Notes under the pieces: generated by a model
The model's database searches: none
Told to the model about the DNA's origin: nothing
Seen by the model: only the letters and a program-made list of their open reading frames with translations
Assembly (NCBI GenBank): GCA_023460995.1
Contig: JAEWOE010000006.1
Span: 682,001-746,000 of the forward strand
Length of the DNA stretch: 64,000 nt
Source of the DNA: Bacillota bacterium
GTDB lineage: Bacteria; Bacillota_I; Bacilli_A; RF39; UBA660
Reading direction: 5' to 3'
Part shown: piece by piece, positions 8,565 to 17,743 of the stretch
How the letters are laid out: every line of letters starts with the position of its first letter
How positions within the stretch are numbered: position 1 is the stretch's first letter
Program-made: the position numbers and the translations under genes

Positions 8565-10763
8565 ATGAAAATAGGATTTAATTTAGAAGCAGTATCGAAA
8601 ATAGGATCGTTTAGTTTAGTAAAAGATGAAAAAGAATATGCTAAAATGATAAATAAAGTTTCTTTAAGTGAAGAGTTCAAGAGAATTCTTGAGTATTTAA
8701 GTAGAGAAAATCATGAAATTTATATCATGTCTCCAACACCAGTAGAATTAAGTGAAAAAACAAAGTTAAAAATTAAAAGAAGACTTATCAAGAAACTTAA
8801 TGAAAAAGGATTTGATTTTAGTAAACTTGCTATTGTTAAAGAAGAAGAACTAGTAGAAGTTGCTAAAAGAAACCACATTGATATATCTGTAGAAAATAGT
8901 GAAGAAGTAACTGAAAAGATGAATCAGTTTACTGATGCAATAAATTTTTCTCAAGATAAAGATTTTGATGATATGTTAAATGAAATACTAGAAAATATTG
9001 ATAAAAATAGGGAGTTTGTAATAAGTCCAGATTCTAAACCGGCGGGTTTACCATCTGAAGATCAATTATGGTTAAAAAATTACCATATTGGTAACTTTAA
9101 ATGGACTGAAGATAACATGTCTCCTTATGATAGATTAGTAAGTTCAAATAAAGACTTTTATGATGAAACTGCTATGGAATTTTTTGGAAAGAAATTTACT
9201 TATAAAGAGTTTATTTCTATGATTGATGATACTTGCAAGACAATAATGGCAGCAGGAATTAAAAAAGGAACAAGAGTTCCAATGGTTGTTGCTAATACTC
9301 CAGAATCAATTATCACACTATATGCGCTTTTTAAAGCTAAAGCAACTATAGTACCAATATTTCCACTTTCTACAGAAGAAGACTTTAAGGAAAAATTAGA
9401 AGGTATTAAATTACAAAATGAAGCTGATGGAATAGAAACAAAATATATGTTCATGTCTGATCTTGTATATGGACGTTTAAGAAATGTTATTCCAGAAGGA
9501 ACAAAAGTAGTAGTATTACCAGTTACAGAATCTATGTCTAAACCACTTGCAATAGCATTTGAAAAGATTATTAAACCAAAACTTGGAATTAAACCAGTTG
9601 TATATGGCGATAAATTTATTTCATATAAAAACTTTAAAAAAACTAGTGGTACTTATGAAGGTGAAATAGATACTTCTTTTGATAATGATTATGCAGCTGT
9701 TCAATTATATACAGGTGGTACAATTAAATCAAAAGGTGTTATGTTATCACAGCAAAATATAGATTGTTCTTCTAAACAATTTTATAATGATATATTTGAC
9801 TTTAGAAGAGGCGATAAAATAGCAGCATTTATGCCACTAAACCATTCATTTGGGTTAATTATAGGTACACATATTGCGGCAACATTAGGCGTTAATTTAG
9901 ATGTAATAATGAAAATAGATTTCAAACGATTAGATAAATTATTTGTAAAAGACAAAGTTAATATATTTGGTGGAATACCTAATATGTTCCCAGCTATTCG
10001 TACTAATGAAAAGATGAAAGATGCTGATTTATCACATGTTAAATATATCCTTTCAGGAGGATCTAAAATTGCTAGTACAGAAAAAGAAGATACAGATAAA
10101 TTCTTTGAGGAACGTAATTCAAAAGCTAAAGTATGTGATGGGTATGGATTAACAGAAACAGCTGCTGGAATAATATACTTTGGTGTTCCAAATATGAACA
10201 CTAATGCTAAAATAGTTAAACCTGGTACTAAGGAAGAATTAGGATATAATAAAATTGGTGAATTATGCTTATCTGGTCCACAAATAATGATGGGTTATGT
10301 TGAGCAAGAATTCAACGAAAAAACCTTACAAATTCATGAAGATGGAAAAACTTGGTTACATACAGGTGATACAGCAGTTATTAATGAAAATGGTATAGTT
10401 GAAATAATTGGTCGATTAGACAGAATGATAAAAGTAAATGGAGAACAAGTTCTTCTAGACAAAGTTGAAGAAGAAATTAATACACTTCCTTTTGTTGAAA
10501 GAAGTGCAGTAGTTAAGAAAAACGATGAAAAAAGAGGCGAAGTTCCAGTTGCATTTATCAAATTAAAACCAGAATATGCATGGAATAAAGATATTGTTGA
10601 TGCAATTGAATATTTCTATGAGAAAAATTTAACTCATTTTTCAAGACCTAGAAATACTGAATTTGTTACAGAGTTTCCTGTAACAAACGTTGGAAAAATA
10701 GACTTTAAAGCACTTGAACAAGTAGCAAATACAGAAGAAAATGAAAAAGTTAAAACAAGATAA
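8565..10763 (+). CDS. AMP-dependent acyl-CoA/acyl-ACP synthetase-like ligase with a degenerate N-terminal HAD-like domain
   Basis: 732 residues. Residues ~1-150 look like a decayed copy of the HAD domain of the upstream gene: the DxD position reads FNLEA, while helices (ILEYLSRENHEIYIMSP) and the late acidic strand remain. Residues ~190-720 are an ANL-family adenylate-forming enzyme: YTGGTIKSKGV (P-loop, one residue shorter than the usual YTGGTTGKSKGV pattern), GYGLTETAAG, TGDTAVINENG, GRLDRMIKVNGEQV and the C-terminal TNVGKIDFKAL lysine. It should activate fatty acids with ATP and hand them to the PlsC partner. The substrate and acceptor (CoA or ACP) are unknown. Confidence 0.85.
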   Translation: MKIGFNLEAVSKIGSFSLVKDEKEYAKMINKVSLSEEFKRILEYLSRENHEIYIMSPTPVELSEKTKLKIKRRLIKKLNEKGFDFSKLAIVKEEELVEVAKRNHIDISVENSEEVTEKMNQFTDAINFSQDKDFDDMLNEILENIDKNREFVISPDSKPAGLPSEDQLWLKNYHIGNFKWTEDNMSPYDRLVSSNKDFYDETAMEFFGKKFTYKEFISMIDDTCKTIMAAGIKKGTRVPMVVANTPESIITLYALFKAKATIVPIFPLSTEEDFKEKLEGIKLQNEADGIETKYMFMSDLVYGRLRNVIPEGTKVVVLPVTESMSKPLAIAFEKIIKPKLGIKPVVYGDKFISYKNFKKTSGTYEGEIDTSFDNDYAAVQLYTGGTIKSKGVMLSQQNIDCSSKQFYNDIFDFRRGDKIAAFMPLNHSFGLIIGTHIAATLGVNLDVIMKIDFKRLDKLFVKDKVNIFGGIPNMFPAIRTNEKMKDADLSHVKYILSGGSKIASTEKEDTDKFFEERNSKAKVCDGYGLTETAAGIIYFGVPNMNTNAKIVKPGTKEELGYNKIGELCLSGPQIMMGYVEQEFNEKTLQIHEDGKTWLHTGDTAVINENGIVEIIGRLDRMIKVNGEQVLLDKVEEEINTLPFVERSAVVKKNDEKRGEVPVAFIKLKPEYAWNKDIVDAIEYFYEKNLTHFSRPRNTEFVTEFPVTNVGKIDFKALEQVANTEENEKVKTR

Positions 10764-10785
10764 AAGCAATTTATTTGCTTTTTTT
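10763..10785 (+). terminator. Intrinsic terminator
   Basis: AAAGCAA/TTGCTTT stem followed by a T run, ending the acyl-chain operon. Confidence 0.75.
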
Positions 10786-10873
10786 CTTTGTAATTTCGAC
10801 AAAAATCTTGAAATACTTCCTAATTATGATATCATTTATATATAGGTAGTAAAAAATGGAAGAGGGTTGTCTA

Positions 10874-13150
10874 ATGAATTCATTAAATTTTCAATTGGCT
10901 AGTTTATTTTATATATTAATGTTAACATTCATATATTTTTCTAAAAAAAGAGCAGTTAATGTTGATAATAAAATATATTCAACATTAATAGTAGTTAATT
11001 TTATCGGAGTAATCTTAGATATTATTAGTACTTCTCTTGCATTTTATGATTTTGATAATATTTTTTTGAATCCTGTTTCTAAATTATATCTAGTCTATTT
11101 AGTTAGCTGGTTATTATTATTTACTATATATATAGTTTCTATATCAGATAAAAATATGGTAATAAATATGAAACAAAAATGGGTTATAGTAACTACAGTA
11201 ATATATAGTATTATTTCTTTATTAGTATTAATGTTACCTTTACATAATCATGCTGAGGGAGCTAGAATATTTACTTATGGTCCATCAGTAAGTGTTACTT
11301 ATTCTTTCGCAGGAGTTTGTAGTTTAATATGGTTAATAAGCCTAATTATAAATAGGAAAAACTTAAAAAATAGAAAGTATATACCACTTTTGGTATTTGC
11401 TATATCAGGTTTTTCAGCCGGATTAATTCAGTTCTTTTCTCCTGAAACACTGATAATTACTTTTGTCCTTGTTTTTATTAATTTCTTAATGTATTTTACA
11501 ATTGAAAATCCAGATATGAAAATGATTGAAGAACTTAATTTCGCTAAAGATCATGCTGAAAAAGCTAATAGAGCAAAATCAGAATTCTTATCAAGTATGA
11601 GTCATGAAATAAGAACTCCTCTTAATGCTATAGTAGGATTCTCTGAATGTATAAAAAATGAAAATAATATTAATGAAGCTCAAAAAGATGCTGATGATAT
11701 AATTATGGCTAGTCAAAACTTACTTGAGATAGTAAATGGAATATTAGATATATCTAAAATAGAAGCTAATAAAATGGAGATAGTTAATACAAATTATACA
11801 CTTCTTCCAAATTTAGAAAATATAGCTAAATTAATGATTCCTAGAATTGGAGAAAAACCGATTGAGTTAGTCCCAAATTTTGCTCCAGACATTCCAGCAG
11901 TTATGTATGGTGATATAGGTAAGATAAAACAAGTAATAACAAATTTACTTACTAATGCTGTTAAATATACTGAAAGTGGCAAGATACAGTTTAATGTTAA
12001 TTGTATAAACGAATCTGATGTGTGCTCTTTAGTAATATCAATTGAGGATACTGGTAGAGGAATAAAACCAGAGAAAATTGATAGTCTATTTACTAAATTT
12101 AATAGACTTGAAGAAGACCGAAATACAACAAATGAAGGAACCGGTTTAGGTTTAGCCATTACAAAATCACTTACTGAAATGATGGGTGGTAAAATTGTTG
12201 TTCAAAGTGTATATGGACAAGGCTCTAAATTTACTGTTTATTTAAAACAAAGAATAATTAAGCTTCATGAAGGAACAGTAGAAGTTACTAAACATGAAGA
12301 AGAAAAACTAAGTTTTGCTGGTTCTAAAATATTAATTGTTGATGATAATAAGTTAAATTTAAAAGTTGCTGATAAGATACTAAGAGGATACAATATAGAA
12401 AACACACTAGTAGATTCTGGTATAGAAGCTATTGAATTAATTAAGAATAATCAAAAATTCGATTTAATATTAATGGATGATATGATGCCAATAATGCGTG
12501 GTTCAGAAGCCTTAATGAGGTTAAAGCAAATAGAAGGATTTAATATTCCTACAGTTTCTTTAACGGCTAATGCCATTACTGGTATGAAAGAGCAGTATAT
12601 AAGTCAAGGTTTTAATGATTACCTTGCTAAGCCATTAGAAAGGGATGCATTAAATGAAGTTCTTAAGAAGTACTTAAAAATTTCAAATAATGTTGTTAGC
12701 AATATCAATGTTCAAAAACAAGAACCACCTACTAATCAAATAGTTCAAAACCCAACTAATTATGATAATAAAATAGATAATTTTGAGGGCAAGAGGGTAC
12801 TTATTGTTGATGACAACAAGATAAATATAAAAATAGCTACTAATTTTTTAAGACCATACAAGTTTGAAATAGATGAAGCTATAAGTGGCCAAGAATGTAT
12901 AGATAAAATATTATCTGGTATTAAATATGATTTAATATTTATGGATGATATGATGCCAATAATGACTGGTACAGAAACTATGCATAGATTAAAAGCAATG
13001 AATATAGTTCTTCCTATTATTGTACTTACTGCTAACGCAGTTGTAGGTGCTAAAGAAAATTACTTAAAAGAAGGATTTGACGATTACATATCTAAGCCTA
13101 TTATTAGAACAGAGTTAGATAGAATTATTAAAGAATCTTTACCAAAGTAA
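10874..13150 (+). CDS. Membrane hybrid histidine kinase with two receiver domains
   Basis: 758 residues. About seven transmembrane segments fill the first ~215 residues (a 7TM sensor with little outside domain). Then comes a short linker and a HisKA domain with SSMSHEIRTPLN (His244), followed by a HATPase with an N box (NLLTNAVKY), DTGRGI and EGTGLGLAI. Two receivers follow: ILIVDDNK...LMDDMMP (Asp535) and VLIVDDNK...FMDDMMP (Asp691), each with the conserved Lys. The two receivers are closely alike, suggesting duplication. No HPt domain and no DNA-binding partner lie nearby, so a remote phosphotransfer protein is expected. Start at 10874 is preferred because GGAAGAGGG lies just upstream; an in-frame ATG at 10856 overlaps that site. 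Confidence 0.93.
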   Translation: MNSLNFQLASLFYILMLTFIYFSKKRAVNVDNKIYSTLIVVNFIGVILDIISTSLAFYDFDNIFLNPVSKLYLVYLVSWLLLFTIYIVSISDKNMVINMKQKWVIVTTVIYSIISLLVLMLPLHNHAEGARIFTYGPSVSVTYSFAGVCSLIWLISLIINRKNLKNRKYIPLLVFAISGFSAGLIQFFSPETLIITFVLVFINFLMYFTIENPDMKMIEELNFAKDHAEKANRAKSEFLSSMSHEIRTPLNAIVGFSECIKNENNINEAQKDADDIIMASQNLLEIVNGILDISKIEANKMEIVNTNYTLLPNLENIAKLMIPRIGEKPIELVPNFAPDIPAVMYGDIGKIKQVITNLLTNAVKYTESGKIQFNVNCINESDVCSLVISIEDTGRGIKPEKIDSLFTKFNRLEEDRNTTNEGTGLGLAITKSLTEMMGGKIVVQSVYGQGSKFTVYLKQRIIKLHEGTVEVTKHEEEKLSFAGSKILIVDDNKLNLKVADKILRGYNIENTLVDSGIEAIELIKNNQKFDLILMDDMMPIMRGSEALMRLKQIEGFNIPTVSLTANAITGMKEQYISQGFNDYLAKPLERDALNEVLKKYLKISNNVVSNINVQKQEPPTNQIVQNPTNYDNKIDNFEGKRVLIVDDNKINIKIATNFLRPYKFEIDEAISGQECIDKILSGIKYDLIFMDDMMPIMTGTETMHRLKAMNIVLPIIVLTANAVVGAKENYLKEGFDDYISKPIIRTELDRIIKESLPK

Positions 13151-13160
13151 GAATAAACAA

Positions 13161-13189
13161 AAATCCTTATATAATATAAGGATTTTTTT
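13161..13189 (+). terminator. Intrinsic terminator
   Basis: AAATCCTTATAT/ATATAAGGATTT-type stem with a 7-T tail after the hybrid kinase. Confidence 0.85.
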
Positions 13190-13285
13190 ATGTTACTATT
13201 TAATAAATAAAGTATTATTCTTATAAAGTTACTTAACTTTTTTCTATGTATGATATAATAATACTAATTTTATATGGGGGACAAT

Positions 13286-14137
13286 ATGGAAAAATTAGAT
13301 GAAATAAAAGATATAATGTGGCAACTTAACTTAACATCATGTAATCTAATTCAATATGCTGATAAAGATATATTAAGTGATTTACTTAAAGAAATTGTTA
13401 GAAAATTTGACAGTTATTCGGATGATAGAGAAACGTATTTTCCAGTATTAATTGACGCTAAAGATTTTCAAGATTTCGCAATTAGCCTAGAAGACAGAAT
13501 AATTAATTACGCTATTAAAAATAATTTAGTAGTAACTGATGAGTATTACAAAATAAATGAGTTAAGAAAAGATGCTATTAAGATTAATGACTTAGATGAA
13601 TTAAGATCTATTAAATCTAAAATATTTAAGTTAGAAAAAGATAGTAAAGATGAGAAAATTAGAAGTATGAAAAGTATACTACTACAAGATTATTTAATTA
13701 ACGGTATACCTTTTAATTTATTTAATCAACACCAATCATTAAAAAAATATATTAAAGAGGACGAGTTAACTAATTTCAAAAATAAGATAGATTATTTAAC
13801 TAAAGAACAAATAGATATAAATAAATATTTAGAATTATCTTCTTTATTTTGTGATGATTCATCATTTTATAATTACCTTAGAATGATGTCTGAAAATAAT
13901 AGAAAAGCTGTTCCTGTAATTTTCTTTAATGGTGAGATTATTGTTGACTATGATGTACAAGAAAGTCTTAATTATTATATGTGTAATCAAAGAAGTGGGG
14001 TATTTACCCTAAACTTTATAACAGGTGACACTATATATCATAGGTATTTCCAAAACTGGTATTTAGAAGAAACTCATGATATTATAACTACTAATGTTAA
14101 ATCAAAAAGATATTATAAAGACGTAAATAAAAGATAA
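13286..14137 (+). CDS. Hypothetical protein
   Basis: 283 residues, acidic/basic and helical, without a signal peptide or membrane segment. Residues ~90-130 (KDAIKINDLDELRSIKSKIF) look like a coiled coil. Near the C-terminus, Tyr/Trp-rich sequence (YHRYFQNWYLEE) may form a small beta-rich module. I recognise no family or catalytic motif. Start at 13286 is chosen because GGGGG lies 5 bases upstream; ATG 13274 would put that site inside the gene. Single-gene unit between terminators at 13189 and 14147, following the hybrid kinase. Confidence 0.55.
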   Translation: MEKLDEIKDIMWQLNLTSCNLIQYADKDILSDLLKEIVRKFDSYSDDRETYFPVLIDAKDFQDFAISLEDRIINYAIKNNLVVTDEYYKINELRKDAIKINDLDELRSIKSKIFKLEKDSKDEKIRSMKSILLQDYLINGIPFNLFNQHQSLKKYIKEDELTNFKNKIDYLTKEQIDINKYLELSSLFCDDSSFYNYLRMMSENNRKAVPVIFFNGEIIVDYDVQESLNYYMCNQRSGVFTLNFITGDTIYHRYFQNWYLEETHDIITTNVKSKRYYKDVNKR

Positions 14138-14146
14138 AGTTTAAGT

Positions 14147-14174
14147 AAAAAAAGATGATTAATTCATCTTTTTT
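14147..14174 (+). terminator. Intrinsic terminator
   Basis: AAAAAAGATGA/TCATCTTTTTT hairpin with TTAA loop. Confidence 0.8.
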
Positions 14175-14287
14175 ATTCTATTAAGATTAATTAATGAGTA
14201 TGACGTAATTTTAAATATATTTTAGATAAATAAAATAATAAATTGCAGTAACCAAAAAATATAGTATAATTGTAATAGGAGGATACT

Positions 14288-14854
14288 ATGGAAATAAAAG
14301 ACTTGAATTTAATATTAAAAAATTTAGATAGTTCATTAGGAAGTAGATTCTTTGTTGAAAAAGTACGAAATTTAGTATGGGAAAATATTAGACAAGTAGG
14401 TGCTGATTTTATTGTTCCAGAAGACTGTTATGATTTATCAATTACCGATGTATTAAGACTTTATAAAATAGAATTATTAATCCAAAATAATATAGTTTCA
14501 GAAGATGAAGGAATTAAATTAAGAGAACTATATTTAGAATATATTAATGTTCAAAAAAAGGTTGGTGCTGAAGCATATAAGCAGTTAATGGATGACAGTT
14601 ATAAGAGTATTAGATTATCTAAATTAAATGGTAATTTAAAAGATATAACCGAAATTTTAAATCAGTTTTATATTATGGAATCAGATACTAATTATGCAGA
14701 AATATTAAGAACATATTATTTATCTAAATTTGAAAGACAGCAAGCTCAAAAAACGAGTGAATATTATGCTAAACTTGCTAGTCAAGAAGATAGGGATATT
14801 GATAGAGCAGTAGCTTCTTTAACAAAACAGCTTGAAAAAAATAAAGGAATCTAA
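14288..14854 (+). CDS. Hypothetical helical protein
   Basis: 188 residues, strongly helical, charged, no membrane segment or recognised motif. It is preceded by TATAAT and GGAGG five to six bases before the ATG, so the start is secure. The next gene (P-loop protein) begins 50 bases later with no terminator between, and may be co-transcribed. No function can be assigned from sequence. Confidence 0.55.
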   Translation: MEIKDLNLILKNLDSSLGSRFFVEKVRNLVWENIRQVGADFIVPEDCYDLSITDVLRLYKIELLIQNNIVSEDEGIKLRELYLEYINVQKKVGAEAYKQLMDDSYKSIRLSKLNGNLKDITEILNQFYIMESDTNYAEILRTYYLSKFERQQAQKTSEYYAKLASQEDRDIDRAVASLTKQLEKNKGI

Positions 14855-14904
14855 AGTTTATGTTTATGGTAAAATAAGGCTAATTAATTTTAGGAGTTGA
14901 TAAT

Positions 14905-15567
14905 ATGTCTTACGAAAATAGTATTGTGTTATTAGGACCAATGCATGTTGGAAAGAGTACTATGGCAGGCAAATTTTATAAAAAATATTCACTTCCATTT
15001 ATTGAATGTGATTATTTATTTGATTATTATTTTTCTAAGTCAAAAAAAAGTAGGTATTATTTTGATAGACTTTTGGAAGATAAGGGTTTTGAAGAGTGTT
15101 GTAAAGAAACAGACAAATTTCTTTATACGTTTTCAAAAGAGATACTAGACATGGTTAAAGAAATTGGAACTATGTCAATAATTGATTTTGGTGGTAACCA
15201 TGTTTCTTATAAAGATGAAGTTTTAAATGATTTAATAATAAGAGAACTTAAGAATTTTAAAAATGTTATAGTTTTACTACCATATAAAGACAAAGAGAAG
15301 TCTTTTAAGTATTTCAGAAGATTATTCTCTGATCCATTAAGAATAAAAATAAATGAATATATATATGAATGTTTAACAAAGGATTTTTCTGAATTTAAAA
15401 CATTTTATGTAAATGATCAAACTGAAGAAGAACTATTTATTCAAATAGATGAATATGTAAAAAGGGATATAATATTAGAGAAGCCAAAGATTATAGAACC
15501 AGAAAAAAAATTGGAAATTAAAAAAATAACAAATAAATATTTTCCTAATGCCTTTAATATAAAATAG
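14905..15567 (+). CDS. Shikimate kinase-like P-loop NTPase
   Basis: 220 residues. A Walker A motif, LLGPMHVGKSTMA, opens the protein. It is followed at the shikimate-kinase-like spacing by FIECDYLFDYYF (substrate-binding Asp position) and IIDFGGNHV, where kinases have a GGG motif. The fold is therefore a small-molecule kinase-type P-loop, but no shikimate-pathway gene is nearby and the Arg-rich lid is poorly conserved, so the substrate is open. It is followed 25 bases later by an HD-domain gene; the pair may act on a common nucleotide or phosphorylated metabolite (inferred). RBS TAGGAGTTGATA. Confidence 0.7.
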   Translation: MSYENSIVLLGPMHVGKSTMAGKFYKKYSLPFIECDYLFDYYFSKSKKSRYYFDRLLEDKGFEECCKETDKFLYTFSKEILDMVKEIGTMSIIDFGGNHVSYKDEVLNDLIIRELKNFKNVIVLLPYKDKEKSFKYFRRLFSDPLRIKINEYIYECLTKDFSEFKTFYVNDQTEEELFIQIDEYVKRDIILEKPKIIEPEKKLEIKKITNKYFPNAFNIK

Positions 15568-15592
15568 TATAATTATAGATGGATGTGAAATA

Positions 15593-16225
15593 ATGAAAAT
15601 AAACAGTAATGATGCCTATAAACTTTTAATGGATGCGAATAAGATGAGTTCAGGTGGCTATATTAGCCACTCTCTTACAGTAGGTGAAGCAGCATCTCGT
15701 ATTGCTGAGGCATTAGATTTAGAACCAGATAAAGCGAGAACTTTAGGTTATATTCATGATATTGGTAAAAGATATGGTGCTCCTTTTGAACTTCATGATA
15801 TTCAAGGATATGAGTATTTAATAAGTTTAGAAGTAGATGAAGAGTACGCTAATATATGTTTAACACATTCTTATTTAAATAATGATATAGATTGTGTAGC
15901 AGGTGGATATATTAAAGAAGATAGTTATAAATATAATTTTAGAAAAGATTTTGTAAAAAATCATAATTATACTATTTACGAAAACATTATAAATTTATGT
16001 GACTTAATGTGTACTAATGAATTCTTGCTTATTGAAGAAAGGCTTATAGATTTAATAACTCGTAAAGGTGCTCATACAAATACTCAGTATCATCTAGCTC
16101 AAGCTATTCAGTTAAAAGAAGAAATTGAAGAAGAATTAGGAATGAATGTTTATAATTTATTTCCTGAAATTTTAAATAGATTAACTAAAAATAGTGAAAA
16201 TAAAACTATGCAAAAAAAATATTAG
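15593..16225 (+). CDS. HD-domain (HDIG) phosphohydrolase
   Basis: 210 residues. The metal-binding set reads H (SHSLTVGE), HDIGKRYG, H (LTHSYLNND) and D (INLCDLM), the order expected for small HD hydrolases. Such enzymes usually hydrolyse nucleotide or other phosphomonoesters; the exact substrate cannot be told. It shares a transcript with the P-loop gene 25 bases upstream and ends at a clear terminator. No signal peptide, so cytoplasmic. Confidence 0.8.
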   Translation: MKINSNDAYKLLMDANKMSSGGYISHSLTVGEAASRIAEALDLEPDKARTLGYIHDIGKRYGAPFELHDIQGYEYLISLEVDEEYANICLTHSYLNNDIDCVAGGYIKEDSYKYNFRKDFVKNHNYTIYENIINLCDLMCTNEFLLIEERLIDLITRKGAHTNTQYHLAQAIQLKEEIEEELGMNVYNLFPEILNRLTKNSENKTMQKKY

Positions 16226-16231
16226 TAACTT

Positions 16232-16255
16232 AAGAGCAATTTTTTGCTCTTTTTA
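16232..16255 (+). terminator. Intrinsic terminator
   Basis: AAGAGCAA/TTGCTCTT hairpin plus T tail. Confidence 0.8.
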
Positions 16256-16383
16256 TTTATCCTTTGTATATTATGTGTATAAAAAGGCAAAATAATATTG
16301 TATTTTATTAAATACATTAAATGATATTTATAATTAATAGAATTTTAGTGTGTCATATAGAAAATAAAGAGAGGAACTTTAAT

Positions 16384-16884
16384 ATGCATAGTACAAAAAA
16401 TGTTTTAATAGGATCATTAGTTTTAGTAATACTAGCCATGGCTGTTGGTTACGCCGCTTTAGTTCAAACTCTAAATATTAATGGAACAGCTCAGATAACA
16501 AGTAATTGGAGTATTGCTTTTTCCAGTATTACAGATGGTACAGCAGTAGGTGGAGCTACAAATAATACATCTCCACAAATAGTTGGTACAACAGCTAGTT
16601 TTGATGTTAATTTAGTTTCACCTGGTGACAGTATGACTTATAATATAATTGTTTCTAATACAGGAACATTAGACGCTGTACTTGATACTATTGTTGTAAC
16701 AGATAGTGGTAGTTCAGCAATAATATATACTGTTACAGGAGTATCACAAGGCACATTACTATTAGCAGGTAGTACCAATACTGTAACTATCAAAGCTGAG
16801 TATGATAGCAGTGTCACTAGTCAGCCAACAACAACTAGTAAAACATTATCCGTTACTCTAAACTATGTCCAAAGGACAACTTAA
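16384..16884 (+). CDS. TasA/camelysin-like exported protein (likely SipW-type substrate)
   Basis: 166 residues. Start at 16384 follows GAGGAAC; an in-frame ATG at 16321 adds 21 residues with no ribosome-binding site. An N-terminal hydrophobic segment (LIGSLVLVILAMAVGYA) leads into ALVQTLNINGTAQI, a signal type typical of TasA-like proteins matured by SipW. The rest is a Ser/Thr/Val-rich beta domain (NTGTLDAVLDTIVV, SVTLNYVQ), with no catalytic motif. Related proteins form matrix fibres or surface layers. The SipW-type peptidase lies two genes downstream. A strong hairpin after it probably makes this the most abundant product of the cassette. Confidence 0.78.
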   Translation: MHSTKNVLIGSLVLVILAMAVGYAALVQTLNINGTAQITSNWSIAFSSITDGTAVGGATNNTSPQIVGTTASFDVNLVSPGDSMTYNIIVSNTGTLDAVLDTIVVTDSGSSAIIYTVTGVSQGTLLLAGSTNTVTIKAEYDSSVTSQPTTTSKTLSVTLNYVQRTT

Positions 16885-16916
16885 ATAAAAAGAGGTAATA
16901 AACCTCTTTTTATTTA
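16882..16916 (+). terminator. Internal terminator/attenuator in the SipW cassette
   Basis: 15-bp perfect stem (TAAATAAAAAGAGGT / ACCTCTTTTTATTTA) directly after the TasA-like gene; read-through would feed the three downstream genes. Confidence 0.8.
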
Positions 16917-16927
16917 AAGGTATTAAT

Positions 16928-17743
16928 ATGAGAAAGTTAAAAAGAAACAAAAATAAAACATTTAGAAATATACTTATAGTTATCGTAGTTCTATTAATTA
17001 TTACTTTTTCTAAAACAGGTTATTCATTTTTAATTCAAACACTAAATATAAGTGGAAAAGCAAATATAGGAAATAATATTTCTGTTAATAATGATAGTAC
17101 TTGTAATACTTCAGTTGATACTACAAATTCTTATTGGGCAAATGGTAATAATAAAAATTATACTTATAATTTTAGTTTAAAGAATCTGTCCAATATACCA
17201 TATTACGGATGGAATATATCTTTGCCAGTCCCAAATGATGCGACTGTTACAACTGTTAATTGTAGTTACACATTATTAAATGGTATACTGTCTCTCAAAA
17301 ATATGACTTATAATAGTTATGTTGCTAGTAATCAAACAGTAAGTTTTAGTGCAACTATATCGACCAAACAGTCCTATGCATTAAGAACCGTTAATGTATA
17401 TAATTGTAAGCAAGAGGGTAATATAAGTAATGATGTAACACTAAAGGTGGAACTAGTAAAAACAGGTGGTTGGGGAAATACTGAACAGTATGATGTTGCA
17501 GTGATAAATGATTCTACTACTGCAATTACAGCGTGGAAAATAGTTATGGAATTTGATGCTAGTTTATCGATTGAGAGTAGTTGGAATGTTAATCATAGTC
17601 GTTTAAATAATACTGTAACATTTACTAATATGTCATATAATGGAGCACTTTCACCATCAGGAAGAACTACTTTTGGTTTACAAGTATCATCAAAGAAAAA
17701 AATATTTAAAATGACTGTTACTAGTTCGATAGGAAGTATATAA
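16928..17743 (+). CDS. Exported protein with two CBM2-like (cellulose-binding family 2) repeats
   Basis: 271 residues. The N-terminus has a basic stretch, a hydrophobic helix (residues ~15-35) and FLIQTLNISGKANI, nearly the same post-signal motif as the previous gene, so the same peptidase probably processes both. Two beta-sandwich units follow. In the second (~residues 175-270), GGWGNTEQYDVAVIND, AWKIVMEF, SWNVNHSRL and FGLQVSS match the spacing of Trp and Asn residues in CBM2 domains. The first (~55-165) is a diverged copy (NYTYNFSLKNLSNIP, GWNISLPV). No catalytic domain is present. Likely a surface glycan-binding or matrix protein. It abuts the signal peptidase gene (TAAATG). Confidence 0.7.
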   Translation: MRKLKRNKNKTFRNILIVIVVLLIITFSKTGYSFLIQTLNISGKANIGNNISVNNDSTCNTSVDTTNSYWANGNNKNYTYNFSLKNLSNIPYYGWNISLPVPNDATVTTVNCSYTLLNGILSLKNMTYNSYVASNQTVSFSATISTKQSYALRTVNVYNCKQEGNISNDVTLKVELVKTGGWGNTEQYDVAVINDSTTAITAWKIVMEFDASLSIESSWNVNHSRLNNTVTFTNMSYNGALSPSGRTTFGLQVSSKKKIFKMTVTSSIGSI

